Origin: CAVTWY01 sp963738615
GTDB lineage: Bacteria; Pseudomonadota; Gammaproteobacteria; Burkholderiales; Burkholderiaceae_C
DNA length: 64,000 nt
Reading direction: 5' to 3'
Assembly: GCA_963738615.1 (NCBI GenBank)
Contig: CAVTXI010000012.1
Location: forward strand, 496,001 to 560,000
The notes under the pieces were generated by a model, which worked only from the letters and a program-made list of their open reading frames with translations, had not been told where the DNA came from and did not search any database. Shown piece by piece: positions 9,417-19,183 of the stretch (positions within the stretch are counted from its first letter, which is position 1; each line of letters starts with the position of its first letter). The position numbers were made by a program, and so were the translations under genes.

Positions 9417-10838
9417 TCAGAAGTTGAGCGTGCGCTTGTCGACCGCCAATGCTGCTTCCTTCGTCGACTCGCTCAGCGACGGGTGCGCGTGGCAGATGCG
9501 TGCGATGTCTTCGCTGCTGGCGCGGAAGGCCATCGCGACGCAGGCTTCGGCGATCAGCTCGGACGCCATCGGGCCGACGATGTGCACGCCGAGGATCTGA
9601 TCGGTCTTGGCGTCCGCCAGCATCTTCACCATGCCCGTGGTGTCGCCCAGCGCTCGCGCGCGTCCGTTGGCCATGAACGGAAAGCTGCCGGCCTTGTACG
9701 CGCGGCCCTCGGCTTTCAACTGCTGCTCGGTCTTGCCGACCCAGGCGATTTCGGGATGGGTGTAGATCACCCACGGGACAAGGTCGAGGTCGACGTGGCC
9801 GTGCTGGCCCGCGATGCGCTCGGCCACGGCGACGCCCTCCTCTTCGGCCTTGTGCGCCAGCATCGGCCCACGCACCACGTCACCGACTGCCCAGACGTTC
9901 GGCGCGCTGGTCTTGCACTCGTCGTCGACGATGATCGCGCCGCGGTCGTCCAGCTTCAGGCCGACGGCGTCGTGGTTCAGGCCGATCGTGTTCGGCACGC
10001 GACCGATCGAGACGATGAGCCGTTCGACGTCGAGTGTCTGCACGGTGCCCTTGGCGTCTGTCCACGCGATCTTCACGCCCTTCTTGTCGGTCTTGATCTC
10101 GCCGACCTTCACGCCGAGTTCGATCCTCAGGCCCTGCTTGACGAAAGCCTTGTGCGCTTCCTTCGCAATCTGCTCGTCGACGGCGCCAAGGAACGTCGGC
10201 AGCGCTTCGAGCACCGTGACGTCCGAACCGAGCCGGCGCCACACCGACCCCATCTCGAGCCCGATGACGCCACTGCCGATCAGGCCGAGCTTCTTCGGCG
10301 CGTCGAGCATGCGCAAGGCGCCATCGTTGCTCAGGATGCGGTCTTCGTCGAAGGCCACGCCGGGCAACGCGCGCGCGTTCGAGCCGGTGGCGACGATCAC
10401 GTGGCGCCCGACGAGCGTTTCGCCGCCGGCCCGAATCTCCCACGCGCCGCCAGCCACCTGCTGCACGAACGACCCGCGCCCGTGAAAGAACGCGACCTTG
10501 TTCTTCTTGAACAGATAGAGGATGCCGTCGTTGTTCTGCTTCACGACCTCGGCTTTGCGGCCGATCATCTTCGCGACGTCGATCGACAGCCCCTTCACGC
10601 CGATGCCGTGATCGGCGAAGTGTTTGCCTGCGTGCTCGTAGTGCTCGCTCGACTGAAGCAGCGCCTTGCTCGGGATGCAGCCGACGTTGGTGCAGGTGCC
10701 CCCTGGTGCGGGACCGCCTTTGTCGTTCTTCCACTCGTCGATGCACGCGGTGGAAAGGCCGAGCTGCGCCGCGCGGATCGCCGCGATGTACCCGCCGGGG
10801 CCGGCGCCGATGACGATGACGTTGAAGGTCTTGCTCAT
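9417..10838 (-). CDS. lpd: Dihydrolipoyl dehydrogenase (E3)
   Basis: This is the FAD enzyme that reoxidises the dihydrolipoyl group of the 2-oxoglutarate dehydrogenase complex and passes electrons to NAD+. The 473-residue protein has the FAD motif GAGPGG (11-16), the redox-active disulfide in GGTCTNVGCIPSK (Cys49 and Cys54), the NAD-binding IGSGVIGLEMG motif, a second FAD contact in VWAVGDVVRG, and the C-terminal interface motif CHAHPSLSES, with the catalytic His. It is the third gene of the sucA-sucB-lpd operon, ten bases after sucB. This operon-borne copy probably serves the 2-oxoglutarate complex. Confidence 0.95.
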   Translation of the reverse strand: MSKTFNVIVIGAGPGGYIAAIRAAQLGLSTACIDEWKNDKGGPAPGGTCTNVGCIPSKALLQSSEHYEHAGKHFADHGIGVKGLSIDVAKMIGRKAEVVKQNNDGILYLFKKNKVAFFHGRGSFVQQVAGGAWEIRAGGETLVGRHVIVATGSNARALPGVAFDEDRILSNDGALRMLDAPKKLGLIGSGVIGLEMGSVWRRLGSDVTVLEALPTFLGAVDEQIAKEAHKAFVKQGLRIELGVKVGEIKTDKKGVKIAWTDAKGTVQTLDVERLIVSIGRVPNTIGLNHDAVGLKLDDRGAIIVDDECKTSAPNVWAVGDVVRGPMLAHKAEEEGVAVAERIAGQHGHVDLDLVPWVIYTHPEIAWVGKTEQQLKAEGRAYKAGSFPFMANGRARALGDTTGMVKMLADAKTDQILGVHIVGPMASELIAEACVAMAFRASSEDIARICHAHPSLSESTKEAALAVDKRTLNF

Positions 10839-10848
10839 GCGGGCGGCC

Positions 10849-12177
10849 TCAAATGTCGAACAGAAGGCGCGCCGGATCTTCGAGCGCTTCCTTCATCGCC
10901 ACGAGCCCGAGCACCGCTTCGCGCCCGTCGATGATGCGATGGTCATAACTCATCGCGAGGTAATTCATCGGGCGAACGACGACCTGGCCGTTCTCGACCA
11001 CCGCGCGGTCCTTCGTCGCATGCACGCCCAGGATCGCGCTCTGCGGCGGGTTGATGATCGGCGTGGACAACATCGAGCCGAAGACGCCGCCGTTGCTGAT
11101 CGAGAACGTGCCGCCGGTCAGCTCTTCGATGCCGAGCTTGCCGTCGCCTGCCTTCTTGCCGAACTCGCTGATCTTCTTTTCGACGTCGGCGAAGCTCATC
11201 TGGTCGGCGTTGCGCAGGATCGGCACCACCAGGCCGCGTGGCGAGCCCACCGCGATGCCGATGTCGAAGTAGCCGTGATAGACGATGTCGTTGCCGTCGA
11301 CGCTGGCATTCAGCACCGGGTACTTCTTCAGCGCCGCGACCGCGGCCTTGACGAAGTAGCTCATGAAGCCGAGCTTCACGCCGTGCTCCTTCTCGAACTT
11401 CTCCTGGAAGCGCTTGCGCATTTCCATCACCGGGGCCATGTTGACCTCATTGAAGGTGGTGAGGATGGCGTTCGACGATTGCGATTGAAGCAGGCGTTCG
11501 GCGACGCGTGAGCGCAGCCGCGACATGGGTACGCGCTGCTCGGGGCGCTCGGCCAGTTGCGCCATCGCGCCGGGTGCCTGCACCTGCGGCAGTGCGGGCT
11601 TCGATGCAGCAGAAAGCGCGGCGCTGGGTGATGGCACCGGCGCCGATGCCGGCTTGGCCACGCCTGCAGCGACCGCGCCCAGCACGTCGCCCTTCGTCAC
11701 GCGGCCGTCCTTGCCCGTGCCCTTCACGTCACCGGTCCTGAGCTGGTTGTCGGCCAGCAGCTTGGCAGCAGCAGGCATCGCGACGTCCGCGTGCGAGCCG
11801 GTGGGCGCAGTAGGCGTGCCCAGACGTTCGGCCGCCGAAGGTTGAAGGCGATCGACCTGCTTGGCCGGCGTCTCGCCCGGCGCGGGCTTGCCTTCGGGCA
11901 CAGGCTTCACGTCGAGCGGGCTGACCGCCGCGGTGGCGTCGGTGTCGATCTTCGCGATCAGTTCTTCCGCCAGGACGGTGGAGCCATCGTCGCGCAGCAC
12001 CTGCGCGAGCACGCCGGCCGAAGGTGCCGGCACTTCGAGCACGACCTTGTCGGTTTCGATCTCGACCAGGATCTCGTCGGCCGCGACTGCTTCGCCGGGG
12101 CGCTTCTTCCATTGCAGCAACGTGGCCTCGGCCACGGACTCGGACAGCTGCGGAACCTTGACTTCGATGATGGCCAT
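10849..12177 (-). CDS. sucB: Dihydrolipoyllysine succinyltransferase (E2 of OGDH)
   Basis: SucB (OdhB) forms the core of the 2-oxoglutarate dehydrogenase complex and transfers the succinyl group to CoA. The 442-residue protein has an N-terminal lipoyl domain with the modified lysine in EIETDKVVLEVPAP (Lys44), a Pro/Ala-rich linker, a peripheral subunit-binding domain (AAKLLADNQLRTGDVKGTG) and a C-terminal catalytic domain with SYDHRIIDGREAV, carrying the active His and Asp. A single lipoyl domain fits OGDH E2. It lies between sucA and lpd on the same strand, so the three are probably co-transcribed. Confidence 0.96.
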   Translation of the reverse strand: MAIIEVKVPQLSESVAEATLLQWKKRPGEAVAADEILVEIETDKVVLEVPAPSAGVLAQVLRDDGSTVLAEELIAKIDTDATAAVSPLDVKPVPEGKPAPGETPAKQVDRLQPSAAERLGTPTAPTGSHADVAMPAAAKLLADNQLRTGDVKGTGKDGRVTKGDVLGAVAAGVAKPASAPVPSPSAALSAASKPALPQVQAPGAMAQLAERPEQRVPMSRLRSRVAERLLQSQSSNAILTTFNEVNMAPVMEMRKRFQEKFEKEHGVKLGFMSYFVKAAVAALKKYPVLNASVDGNDIVYHGYFDIGIAVGSPRGLVVPILRNADQMSFADVEKKISEFGKKAGDGKLGIEELTGGTFSISNGGVFGSMLSTPIINPPQSAILGVHATKDRAVVENGQVVVRPMNYLAMSYDHRIIDGREAVLGLVAMKEALEDPARLLFDI

Positions 12178-12201
12178 GATGTGGAGGCGACCTTTGCTTT
12201 G

Positions 12202-12240
12202 CTTGTCGGCTTACTTGTCGGCTTACTTGTCGGCTTACTT
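12202..12240. repeat. 12-bp tandem repeat at the sucA stop codon
   Basis: The unit ttacttgtcggc is repeated in tandem (12211-12222, 12223-12234), with partial copies on both sides. On the minus strand, the last codons and stop of sucA (about CACAAGTAA) are the start of the array. The extra copies thus lie in the 57-base sucA-sucB spacer and each brings another TAA. This looks like a short slippage expansion that lengthens the spacer without touching either protein. Confidence 0.85.
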
Positions 12241-15093
12241 GTGAAGAGCGAAGCCCTTGAGGCGACCAAAGGCCTGATCGAGCAGCGCCTTCTGCTGCTC
12301 CTGGTGCAGGTGCGCGTAGCCCACCGCCGGTGAGGCCGACGGCGCGCGCCCCGCGTAGCCGAGCTTCTGCCCTTCGAGCATGTTCTCGAGGATCGGGTGC
12401 TGGATGAAGAACCATGCACCCTGGTTCTGCGGTTCGTCCTGGCACCACACGACCTCGGTTGCGTTCGGGTAGCGCTTCACTTCGGCCGCGAAGGCCTTGT
12501 GCGGGAACGGATAGAGCTGCTCGACACGCACCACGGCCACGTCCCACGCCTTGCGCTCGTCGCGCTGCTTCAACACGTCGTAGATGACCTTGCCCGAGCA
12601 GAGGATGACGCGCTTGACCTTCTCGGGCACCACCTCTTCGCGCGGCGTGCTGAACACGGTGCGGAACTCACCTTTGGTGAACTCCGTCAGCGGCGACGCC
12701 GCATCCTTCGCGCGCAACAGCGACTTCGGCGTCATGATCACCAGCGGCTTGCGGAACTGCCGCACCATCTGCCGGCGCAGCAGGTGGAAGATCTGGCTGG
12801 CTGTGGTGGGCTGGCAGACCTGCATGTTGTGGTCGGCCGCGAGTTGCATGAAGCGCTCGAGCCGAGCCGAGCTGTGCTCGGGGCCTTGGCCCTCGTACCC
12901 GTGCGGCAGCATCAACGTCAGGCCGTTGACGCGGCCCCACTTCACCTCGCCCGACGCGATGAACTGGTCGATGACGACCTGCGCGCCGTTGACGAAGTCG
13001 CCGAACTGCGCTTCCCAGATCACGAGCGTGTTGGGCTCGGCACTGGCGTAGCCGTACTCGAAACCAAGCACCGCTTCTTCCGACAGGATCGAGTCGATGA
13101 CGACGAAGGGCGCCTGACCATCGGCGACGTTCTGCAATGGCACATAGGTGCCTTCGTCCCACTTCTCACGCTTCTGGTCGTGCAGCACCGCATGGCGGTG
13201 CGTGAAGGTGCCGCGCCCACAGTCTTCGCCCGACAGGCGCACCGCGTAGCCGCTGGCCACCAGCGACGCGAAGGCAAGGTGTTCGCCCATGCCCCAGTCG
13301 ACGTTGGCCTCGCCGCGGCCCATCGCGGCGCGGTCGGCGATCACCTTCTCGACCAGCGGATGCGCCTTGAAGTTGGCGGGCAGCGTCGTCAGTCGTTCCG
13401 ACAAACGCTTCACCTCGGCCAACGGCAGCGCGGTGTCGGCGTTGTCGGTCCACTTCTTGCCGAGGAACGGTGCCCAGTCGACCGCGTACTTGCTCTTGTA
13501 GTTGGTCAGGACCTGTTCGCTTGTGTGCCGGCCCGCCTCCATCGCAGCGCGATAGGCCTTGGCCATCTCGTCGGGCCCTTCCGCCGGCAACACGCCCTGC
13601 GTCACGAGCTTGTCGCCGTAGAGCTTGCGCGTGCCCGGATGCTGGCTGATCTTCTTGTACATCAACGGCTGTGTCAGGCTGGGCGTGTCTTGCTCGTTGT
13701 GGCCAAGCTTGCGGAAGCACACGATGTCGACCACCACGTCTTTGTGGAACTGAGTGCGGTAATCCATCGCAAGGCGCGTGCACATCGCCACGGCTTCGGG
13801 GTCGTCGCCATTCACGTGCAACACCGGCGCTTCGATCATCTTGACGACGTCGCTGCAGTAGATGGTCGAGCGTGAATCGCGCGGGTCACTGGTGGTGAAG
13901 CCGATCTGGTTGTTGATGACCAGGTGCACCGTGCCGCCGGTGAAGTAACCACGCGTCTGCGCCAGCGCCAGCGTTTCCATCACCACGCCCTGACCTGCGA
14001 AAGCCGCGTCGCCGTGCACCAGCACCGCCAGCACCTGCGCGCCGGTGGGGTCGCCGCGGCGCTCCATCCGCGCCTTGACCGAACCTTCGACCACCGGGTT
14101 GACGATCTCGAGGTGCGACGGGTTGAACGCAAGGCTCAGGTGCACCGGGCCACCGGGCGTGGACACGTCGCTCGAGAAGCCCTGGTGGTACTTCACGTCG
14201 CCCGCAGGCAGTTCTTCCTTCGCGGTGTGATCGAACTCGGCGAACAGTTGTGCCGGCAGCTTGCCGATCGTGTTGACCAGCACGTTCAGGCGCCCACGGT
14301 GCGCCATGCCGATCACGATCTCTTGTACGCCGCTCTCGCCAGCGCGGTCGATCAGTTCGTCCATCGAGACGATGAACGACTCGCCGCCCTCGAGCGAAAA
14401 GCGCTTCTGGCCGACGTACTTCGTGTGCAGGAAGCGCTCGAGACCTTCGGCCGCGGTCAGCCGCTCGAGGATCGCCTTCTTCTTGTCGGTGCTGTAGTTC
14501 GGGTTGCTGCGCGCGGCCTCGAGCTTTTCTTGCCACCAGCGCTTTTCGGTCGGGTCGGTGACGTGCATGTACTCGGCGCCGACCTTGTCGCAGTACGTGT
14601 CGCGCAGCGCGTGAACGATCTCACGCAGCGTCATCTGCTCGGCCTTGGTGAAGTACGTGTTCGTCGCACTGAACGTGATGTCCATGTCGGACTCGGTCAG
14701 GTCGTAGAACGCGGGCTCGAGTTCGGGAATGCGCGGGCGCTCGGCGCGTTTGAGAGGATCAAGGTCGGCCCAGCGCGAACCGAGGAAGCGGTACGCCGCG
14801 ATCAGGCTCTGCACATGAACCTGCTTGCGCGCGATGGCGAGGTCGCTGTCGCTGACCTTGACCTGGAAGGCGTTCGACTTGGCTCGTTGTGCGAAGGACT
14901 CGACGACCGGTGCGTGCGCGACGTCCTTGTTCAGCGTGCCATCGGCTGCGGGCACGTTTTGAAGGTTGTCGAAGTACGTCCGCCAGCGGTCGGGCACCGA
15001 GCCCGGGTCGAGCAGATAGGACTCGTAGAGCTCTTCCACGTACGGCGCGTTGCCGCCGAACAGGTACGAGTTGCCCCGTTGCTGTTGCATCAT
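12235..15093 (-). CDS. sucA: 2-oxoglutarate dehydrogenase E1 component
   Basis: SucA (OdhA) is the thiamine-diphosphate enzyme that decarboxylates 2-oxoglutarate in the TCA cycle. The 952 residues match the family (933 in E. coli). Visible features are the N-terminal E2-docking segment, starting near SYLFGGNAPYVEELYESYL, the IGMAHRGRLNVLVN block, the SRSTIYCSDVVKMI region of the ThDP/Mg site, FRKLGHNEQDTPSLTQPLMY and the C-terminal transketolase-like domain with LPHGYEGQGPEHSSARLERF. It is first in the sucA-sucB-lpd operon. The 240 bases upstream hold the probable promoter region and no gene. Confidence 0.97.
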   Translation of the reverse strand: MMQQQRGNSYLFGGNAPYVEELYESYLLDPGSVPDRWRTYFDNLQNVPAADGTLNKDVAHAPVVESFAQRAKSNAFQVKVSDSDLAIARKQVHVQSLIAAYRFLGSRWADLDPLKRAERPRIPELEPAFYDLTESDMDITFSATNTYFTKAEQMTLREIVHALRDTYCDKVGAEYMHVTDPTEKRWWQEKLEAARSNPNYSTDKKKAILERLTAAEGLERFLHTKYVGQKRFSLEGGESFIVSMDELIDRAGESGVQEIVIGMAHRGRLNVLVNTIGKLPAQLFAEFDHTAKEELPAGDVKYHQGFSSDVSTPGGPVHLSLAFNPSHLEIVNPVVEGSVKARMERRGDPTGAQVLAVLVHGDAAFAGQGVVMETLALAQTRGYFTGGTVHLVINNQIGFTTSDPRDSRSTIYCSDVVKMIEAPVLHVNGDDPEAVAMCTRLAMDYRTQFHKDVVVDIVCFRKLGHNEQDTPSLTQPLMYKKISQHPGTRKLYGDKLVTQGVLPAEGPDEMAKAYRAAMEAGRHTSEQVLTNYKSKYAVDWAPFLGKKWTDNADTALPLAEVKRLSERLTTLPANFKAHPLVEKVIADRAAMGRGEANVDWGMGEHLAFASLVASGYAVRLSGEDCGRGTFTHRHAVLHDQKREKWDEGTYVPLQNVADGQAPFVVIDSILSEEAVLGFEYGYASAEPNTLVIWEAQFGDFVNGAQVVIDQFIASGEVKWGRVNGLTLMLPHGYEGQGPEHSSARLERFMQLAADHNMQVCQPTTASQIFHLLRRQMVRQFRKPLVIMTPKSLLRAKDAASPLTEFTKGEFRTVFSTPREEVVPEKVKRVILCSGKVIYDVLKQRDERKAWDVAVVRVEQLYPFPHKAFAAEVKRYPNATEVVWCQDEPQNQGAWFFIQHPILENMLEGQKLGYAGRAPSASPAVGYAHLHQEQQKALLDQAFGRLKGFALHK

Positions 15094-15244
15094 GTCGCTG
15101 ACCTCCGCGCCGGTCTGCGGCGCAATGGCTGGTTGAACATCAAACCTCCGCGTCCCGGCTTCACCGGTTGACGGATTGCGACCCGCCTGCGGCTCGAGAT
15201 GGGACTCAGGGCGCGTTTGCGGATGGCTTCTAAAGCAAGAAAAG

Positions 15245-15253
15245 ACTCTAGCA
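15245..15253 (-). promoter_or_regulatory. Weak candidate extended -10 for sucA
   Basis: In the 240-base gap upstream of sucA the minus strand reads TGCTAGAGT, an extended -10-like sequence about 150 bases before the sucA start. No good -35 is evident. The rest of this gap shows no hairpin or gene that I recognise. Confidence 0.25.
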
Positions 15254-15334
15254 CCCGACCGGTGACGCGAGCCTTACGTCACGCCCGCGTGCGTGACATG
15301 CACGCACCGGAAACAGCGCAGACGTGGCTGCGAG

Positions 15335-16294
15335 TCAGCGCCGCCACACACGCTCGCGCGCCGTTTCGTACTCGCGTACGAGGCGCTCGACGAACTCGGC
15401 TGCAGGCATCACCTTCTGCACCGCGGCGATCCCCTGCCCGCTGCCCCAGATGTCCTTCCACGCCTTCTTGCTGCCCTCACCGCCGCCGAAGTTCATCTTG
15501 CTGGGGTCACTCTCGGGCAGGTTGTCGGGGTCGAGCCCTGCGGCGATGACCGACGCTTTCAGGTAGTTGCCATGGACGCCGGTGAAGAGGCTCGAATAGA
15601 CGATGTCGTCGGAAGTGCCGTCGACGATCGCCTGCTTGTAGGCGTCGCTGGCGCGCGCCTCGGCCGTGGCGATGAAGGCCGAGCCGATGTAGGCGAAGTC
15701 GGCACCCATGGCCAGCGCCGCCAGCACCGCGTCACCGCGCGCGATGGCGCCTGACAGTGCCACCGGGCCGTCGAACCACGCGCGGATTTCCTGGATCAGC
15801 GCGAAAGGGCTCTTCACGCCCGCGTGCCCGCCCGCGCCCGCGGCGACCGCGATCAGGCCGTCGGCGCCCTTCTCGATCGCCTTTTTCGCGAAGGTGTTGT
15901 TGATGATGTCGTGCAGCACCACGCCGCCCCAACCGTGCACGGCGTCGTTCACGTCGGTGCGCGCGCCCAGCGACGTGATGACGACGGGCACCTTGTACTT
16001 CGCGCACATCTGCATGTCGTGCTCGAGCCGGTCATTGCTCTTGTGCACGATCTGGTTGATGGCGTACGGCGCGGCGGGGGATTCCGGGTGGGCGCGGTCG
16101 TGTGCGGCCAGGCCTTCGGTGATCTCGGCAAGCCACTCGTCGAGCTGCGAAGCCGGGCGCGCGTTCAGCGACGGCATCGACCCGATCACGCCCGCCTTGC
16201 ACTGCTCGATCACGAGCTTCGGGTTGCTGATGATGAAGAGCGGCGCGCCGATGATGGGCAGGCGCGCGCGTTGGAGTGCGGGGGGAAGCGGCAT
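15335..16294 (-). CDS. Nitronate monooxygenase-like FMN enzyme
   Basis: This 319-residue TIM-barrel flavoprotein belongs to the 2-nitropropane dioxygenase / nitronate monooxygenase family. The N-terminal PIIGAPLFIISNPKL, the FMN phosphate-binding AVAAGAGGHAG block (about residues 150-160), ALSGAIARGDAVLAALAMGADFAYIGSAF and the YLKASVIAAGLD segment are typical. Many relatives are annotated as NAD(P)H-dependent flavin oxidoreductases, and some reduce enoyl-CoA-like compounds. The gene ends a run acyl-CoA dehydrogenase-this gene with only two bases between them, so a role linked to acyl-CoA metabolism is possible but not shown. Confidence 0.85.
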   Translation of the reverse strand: MPLPPALQRARLPIIGAPLFIISNPKLVIEQCKAGVIGSMPSLNARPASQLDEWLAEITEGLAAHDRAHPESPAAPYAINQIVHKSNDRLEHDMQMCAKYKVPVVITSLGARTDVNDAVHGWGGVVLHDIINNTFAKKAIEKGADGLIAVAAGAGGHAGVKSPFALIQEIRAWFDGPVALSGAIARGDAVLAALAMGADFAYIGSAFIATAEARASDAYKQAIVDGTSDDIVYSSLFTGVHGNYLKASVIAAGLDPDNLPESDPSKMNFGGGEGSKKAWKDIWGSGQGIAAVQKVMPAAEFVERLVREYETARERVWRR

Positions 16295-16296
16295 GT

Positions 16297-18087
16297 TCAG
16301 AAAGCCTCGAGGGCCATGTCGGTGACGGCGTGGTGACCGGCGACGATGCTGTCGCGCACGCCAGGCACTTTGCTCAGGATGTGGTCAGCGTAGAAGCGTG
16401 CGGTCAGTACCTTGGCCTTCATGAAGACCGGGTCATTGCCTGCTTCCTCGGCAACGAGCAGCGCGCGCGCGAGTTGCCAGCCAGCCATGAGGTTGCCCGC
16501 AAGCAGCAGGTACGGCACCGAGCCTGCGAACACGGCATTCGGGCTCGACTTGCCTTGCGCGACAACGAAGTCGACGACCTCGGAGAATGCGCGCCGCGCC
16601 GCGCCGAGCTGCCGCTGAACGGCACGCGCATCGTCGCTGGTGCGTCGACCCAGCGCTGCTTCCGTCGCCTCGATCTGCGCAGCGATGGCCTTGGCCACCG
16701 TGCCGCCATCGCGCGCGGTCTTGCGCCCGACGAAGTCGTTCGCCTGGATCGCTGTCGTGCCTTCGTAGATCGTCAGGATCTTCGCGTCGCGCAGGTATTG
16801 CGCCGCGCCCGTTTCTTCGATGAAGCCCATGCCGCCGTGAACCTGCACGCCAAGCGACGCGACCTCGAGGCTCATCTCGGTGCTGAAGCCCTTGACCAGC
16901 GGCACCATGAATTCGTAGAACGCCTGGTTCTGTGCGCGCGCGTCAGCGTCGGGGTGATGGTGCGCGGCGTCGTAGGCCGCGGCCGCAACCAACGCCATCG
17001 CGCGGCAGCCTTCGGTGTAGGCACGCATCGTCATCAGCATGCGCTTCACGTCGGGGTGATGAATGATCGGCGCGGCTTTCGACATCGAGCCGTCGACTGG
17101 CCGGCTTTGCACGCGGTCACGCGCGAAGGCCACCGCGTGCTGGTACGCGCGCTCGGCGACCGCGATACCCTGCACGCCAACCGCGTAGCGCGCCGCGTTC
17201 ATCATGATGAACATGTATTCGAGGCCGCGGTTCTCTTGGCCGATAAGCCACGCCGCCGCACCGGGCGCCGTTCCCTTCTTCGCCGCCGTGCCGTCGCCGA
17301 ACTGAAGCACCGCGGTCGGGCTGGCCTTGATGCCCAGCTTGTGCTCGATGCTCGAGCAGAACACGTCGTTGCGAGATCCGTCGGGCAAAACCTTCGGGCA
17401 GATGAAGAGCGAGATGCCCTTCACGCCCTCGGGCGCACCGACCACGCGCGCGAGCACCAGATGGACGATGTTGTCCGCCATGTCGTGCTCGCCGTAGGTG
17501 ATGAAGATCTTCGTGCCGAAGAGTTTGTAGCTGCCGTCGGCCTGCGGCTCGGCGCGCGTGCGCACCATCGACAGGTCCGACCCCGCCTGCGGCTCCGTCA
17601 GGTTCATCGTGCCGGTCCAGGCACCTTCGATCATCTTCGGGATGTAGGCCTGCTGCTGCTCGGGCGTGCCAGCCGTCAGCAGCGCTTCGATCGCGCCGTC
17701 GGTCAGCAGGGGGCACAACGCGAAACTCATGTTGGCGCTGTTGAGCATCTCGATGCACGCGGCGGCGATCGTCTTCGGCAGACCCTGCCCGCCGAATTCG
17801 GCCGGATGCTGCAGGCCCTGCCAGCCACCGTCGGCGAACTGTTTGAACGCGTCTTTGAATCCAGGCGTGGTGGTGACGACGCCGTCCTTCCATGACGACG
17901 GGTTCGTGTCGCCGTCGCGGTTCAGCGGCGCGACAACGTTCTCGTTGAGTCTGGCGCTTTCCTCGAGCACGGCCCGCGCCGTGTCGAGGCCGGCATCTTC
18001 GAAGCCTGGCAGCTTCGACACGGCCTCGAGGTCGGCCAGTTCCTTCATGCAGAAGAGCATGTCCTTGACGGGTGCGCGGTAGCTCAT
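16297..18087 (-). CDS. Acyl-CoA dehydrogenase, large C-terminal-domain type
   Basis: This 596-residue flavoprotein oxidises an acyl-CoA to the 2-enoyl-CoA and passes electrons to ETF. It has the standard ACAD fold motifs MNLTEPQAGSDLS and GTKIFITYGEHD, and MGFIEETGAAQYLRDAKI followed by YEGTTAIQANDFVGRK near the C-terminal end of the core. A further alpha-helical domain of about 130 residues follows, as in the DmdC/FadE5-like group. The substrate cannot be read from the sequence. The genes for its electron acceptor EtfBA lie just upstream, separated by a terminator-like hairpin. The nitronate monooxygenase-like gene follows directly. Confidence 0.92.
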   Translation of the reverse strand: MSYRAPVKDMLFCMKELADLEAVSKLPGFEDAGLDTARAVLEESARLNENVVAPLNRDGDTNPSSWKDGVVTTTPGFKDAFKQFADGGWQGLQHPAEFGGQGLPKTIAAACIEMLNSANMSFALCPLLTDGAIEALLTAGTPEQQQAYIPKMIEGAWTGTMNLTEPQAGSDLSMVRTRAEPQADGSYKLFGTKIFITYGEHDMADNIVHLVLARVVGAPEGVKGISLFICPKVLPDGSRNDVFCSSIEHKLGIKASPTAVLQFGDGTAAKKGTAPGAAAWLIGQENRGLEYMFIMMNAARYAVGVQGIAVAERAYQHAVAFARDRVQSRPVDGSMSKAAPIIHHPDVKRMLMTMRAYTEGCRAMALVAAAAYDAAHHHPDADARAQNQAFYEFMVPLVKGFSTEMSLEVASLGVQVHGGMGFIEETGAAQYLRDAKILTIYEGTTAIQANDFVGRKTARDGGTVAKAIAAQIEATEAALGRRTSDDARAVQRQLGAARRAFSEVVDFVVAQGKSSPNAVFAGSVPYLLLAGNLMAGWQLARALLVAEEAGNDPVFMKAKVLTARFYADHILSKVPGVRDSIVAGHHAVTDMALEAF

Positions 18088-18110
18088 GGCTGTCTCCTGA
18101 CGCTCAAACG

Positions 18111-18132
18111 AAAAAGGCGCCCGCAGGCGCCC
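18111..18132 (-). terminator. Rho-independent terminator after etfA
   Basis: On the minus strand, a six-base stem GGCGCC with a TGCG loop is followed by TTTTTCGTTTG. It lies 19 bases after the etfA stop and before the acyl-CoA dehydrogenase start. It should end the etfBA transcript or reduce read-through into the dehydrogenase. Confidence 0.75.
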
Positions 18133-18150
18133 TCGACGGTACGACGGGCC

Positions 18151-19087
18151 TCAGCCCAGCGCCTTCACGAGTTCGGGCACCGCCGTGAACAGATCGGCCT
18201 CGAGCCCGTAGTCGGCCACGCTGAAGATCGGTGCTTCGGGGTCCTTGTTGATCGCGACGATGACCTTGCTGTCCTTCATGCCCGCCAGGTGCTGGATCGC
18301 GCCGCTGATGCCGCAGGCGACGTAGAGCTGCGGCGCGACGATCTTGCCGGTCTGGCCAACCTGCCAGTCGTTCGGCGCGTAGCCCGCATCGACCGCGGCG
18401 CGGCTGGCGCCGAGCGCGGCGCCGAGCTTGTCGGCCAGCGGCTCGAGCACTTCATGGAACTTCTCCGACGATCCCATCGCCCGGCCACCCGAGACGATGA
18501 TCTTCGCCGCGGTGAGTTCGGGCCGGTCGAGCTTGGCGATCTCGGAGCCGACGAAGCTCGAGGTGCCGGCCGCCGGGGCTGCCGCGACGGTCTCCACCGC
18601 GGCGCTGCCGCCGGTCGCCGCCGCCGGGTCGAAGCCGGTGGTGCGCACCGTGATCACCTTCTTCGGCATCGCCCGACTGCACGGTGGCGATCGCGTTGCC
18701 GGCATAAATCGGCCGCTCGAAGGTGTCGGGCGAGATGACCTTGCTTGCGTCGGAGATCTGCGCGGTGTCCAGCAGCGCAGCAACACGCGGCGCGATGTTC
18801 TTGCCCGACGCGGTGGCAGGAAAGAGGATGTGGCTGTACGCCCCCGCGAGCGCGACGATCTGATCAGCGACGTTCTCGGCCAGCGCATGACCAAGCGACT
18901 CGGCATCGGCGTGCAGCACCTTCGACACGCCCGCGATCTGCGCCGCCGCTGCAGCCGCAGCACCCGCGTTGTGCCCCGCCACCAGCACATGCACGTCGCC
19001 CCCGCAGGCCTTCGCTGCGGTCACGGTATTCAGCGTCGCAGCCTTGACCGACGCGTTGTCGTGTTCGGCAATCACCAGAGCAGTCAT
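18151..19087 (-). CDS. etfA: Electron transfer flavoprotein alpha subunit, one frameshift
   Basis: EtfA binds FAD and passes electrons from acyl-CoA dehydrogenases to ETF-quinone oxidoreductase. The N-terminal domain (start MTALVIAEHDNASVK) reads to YAGNAIATVQSGDA near 18668. The rest, starting KKVITVRTTGFDPA, is in the next frame, so one extra base splits the gene. The C-terminal FAD domain is complete: IVSGGRAMGSSEKF, GYAPNDWQVGQTGKIVAPQLYVACGISGAIQHLAGMKDSKVIVAINKD. The combined length of about 311 residues is exactly that of the family. Since etfB beside it is intact and the domain is fully conserved, an indel error is more likely than a dead gene. Confidence 0.9.
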
Positions 19088-19183
19088 CTAGGTTCCTTGA
19101 AATGTCCTCGGAGCGGGTGGCCCGCGCGAAGCGTCGGGTCGAGCAAGCGAAGCTGTTGATCGGCGCGCGAAGCGTGTCCGTTC

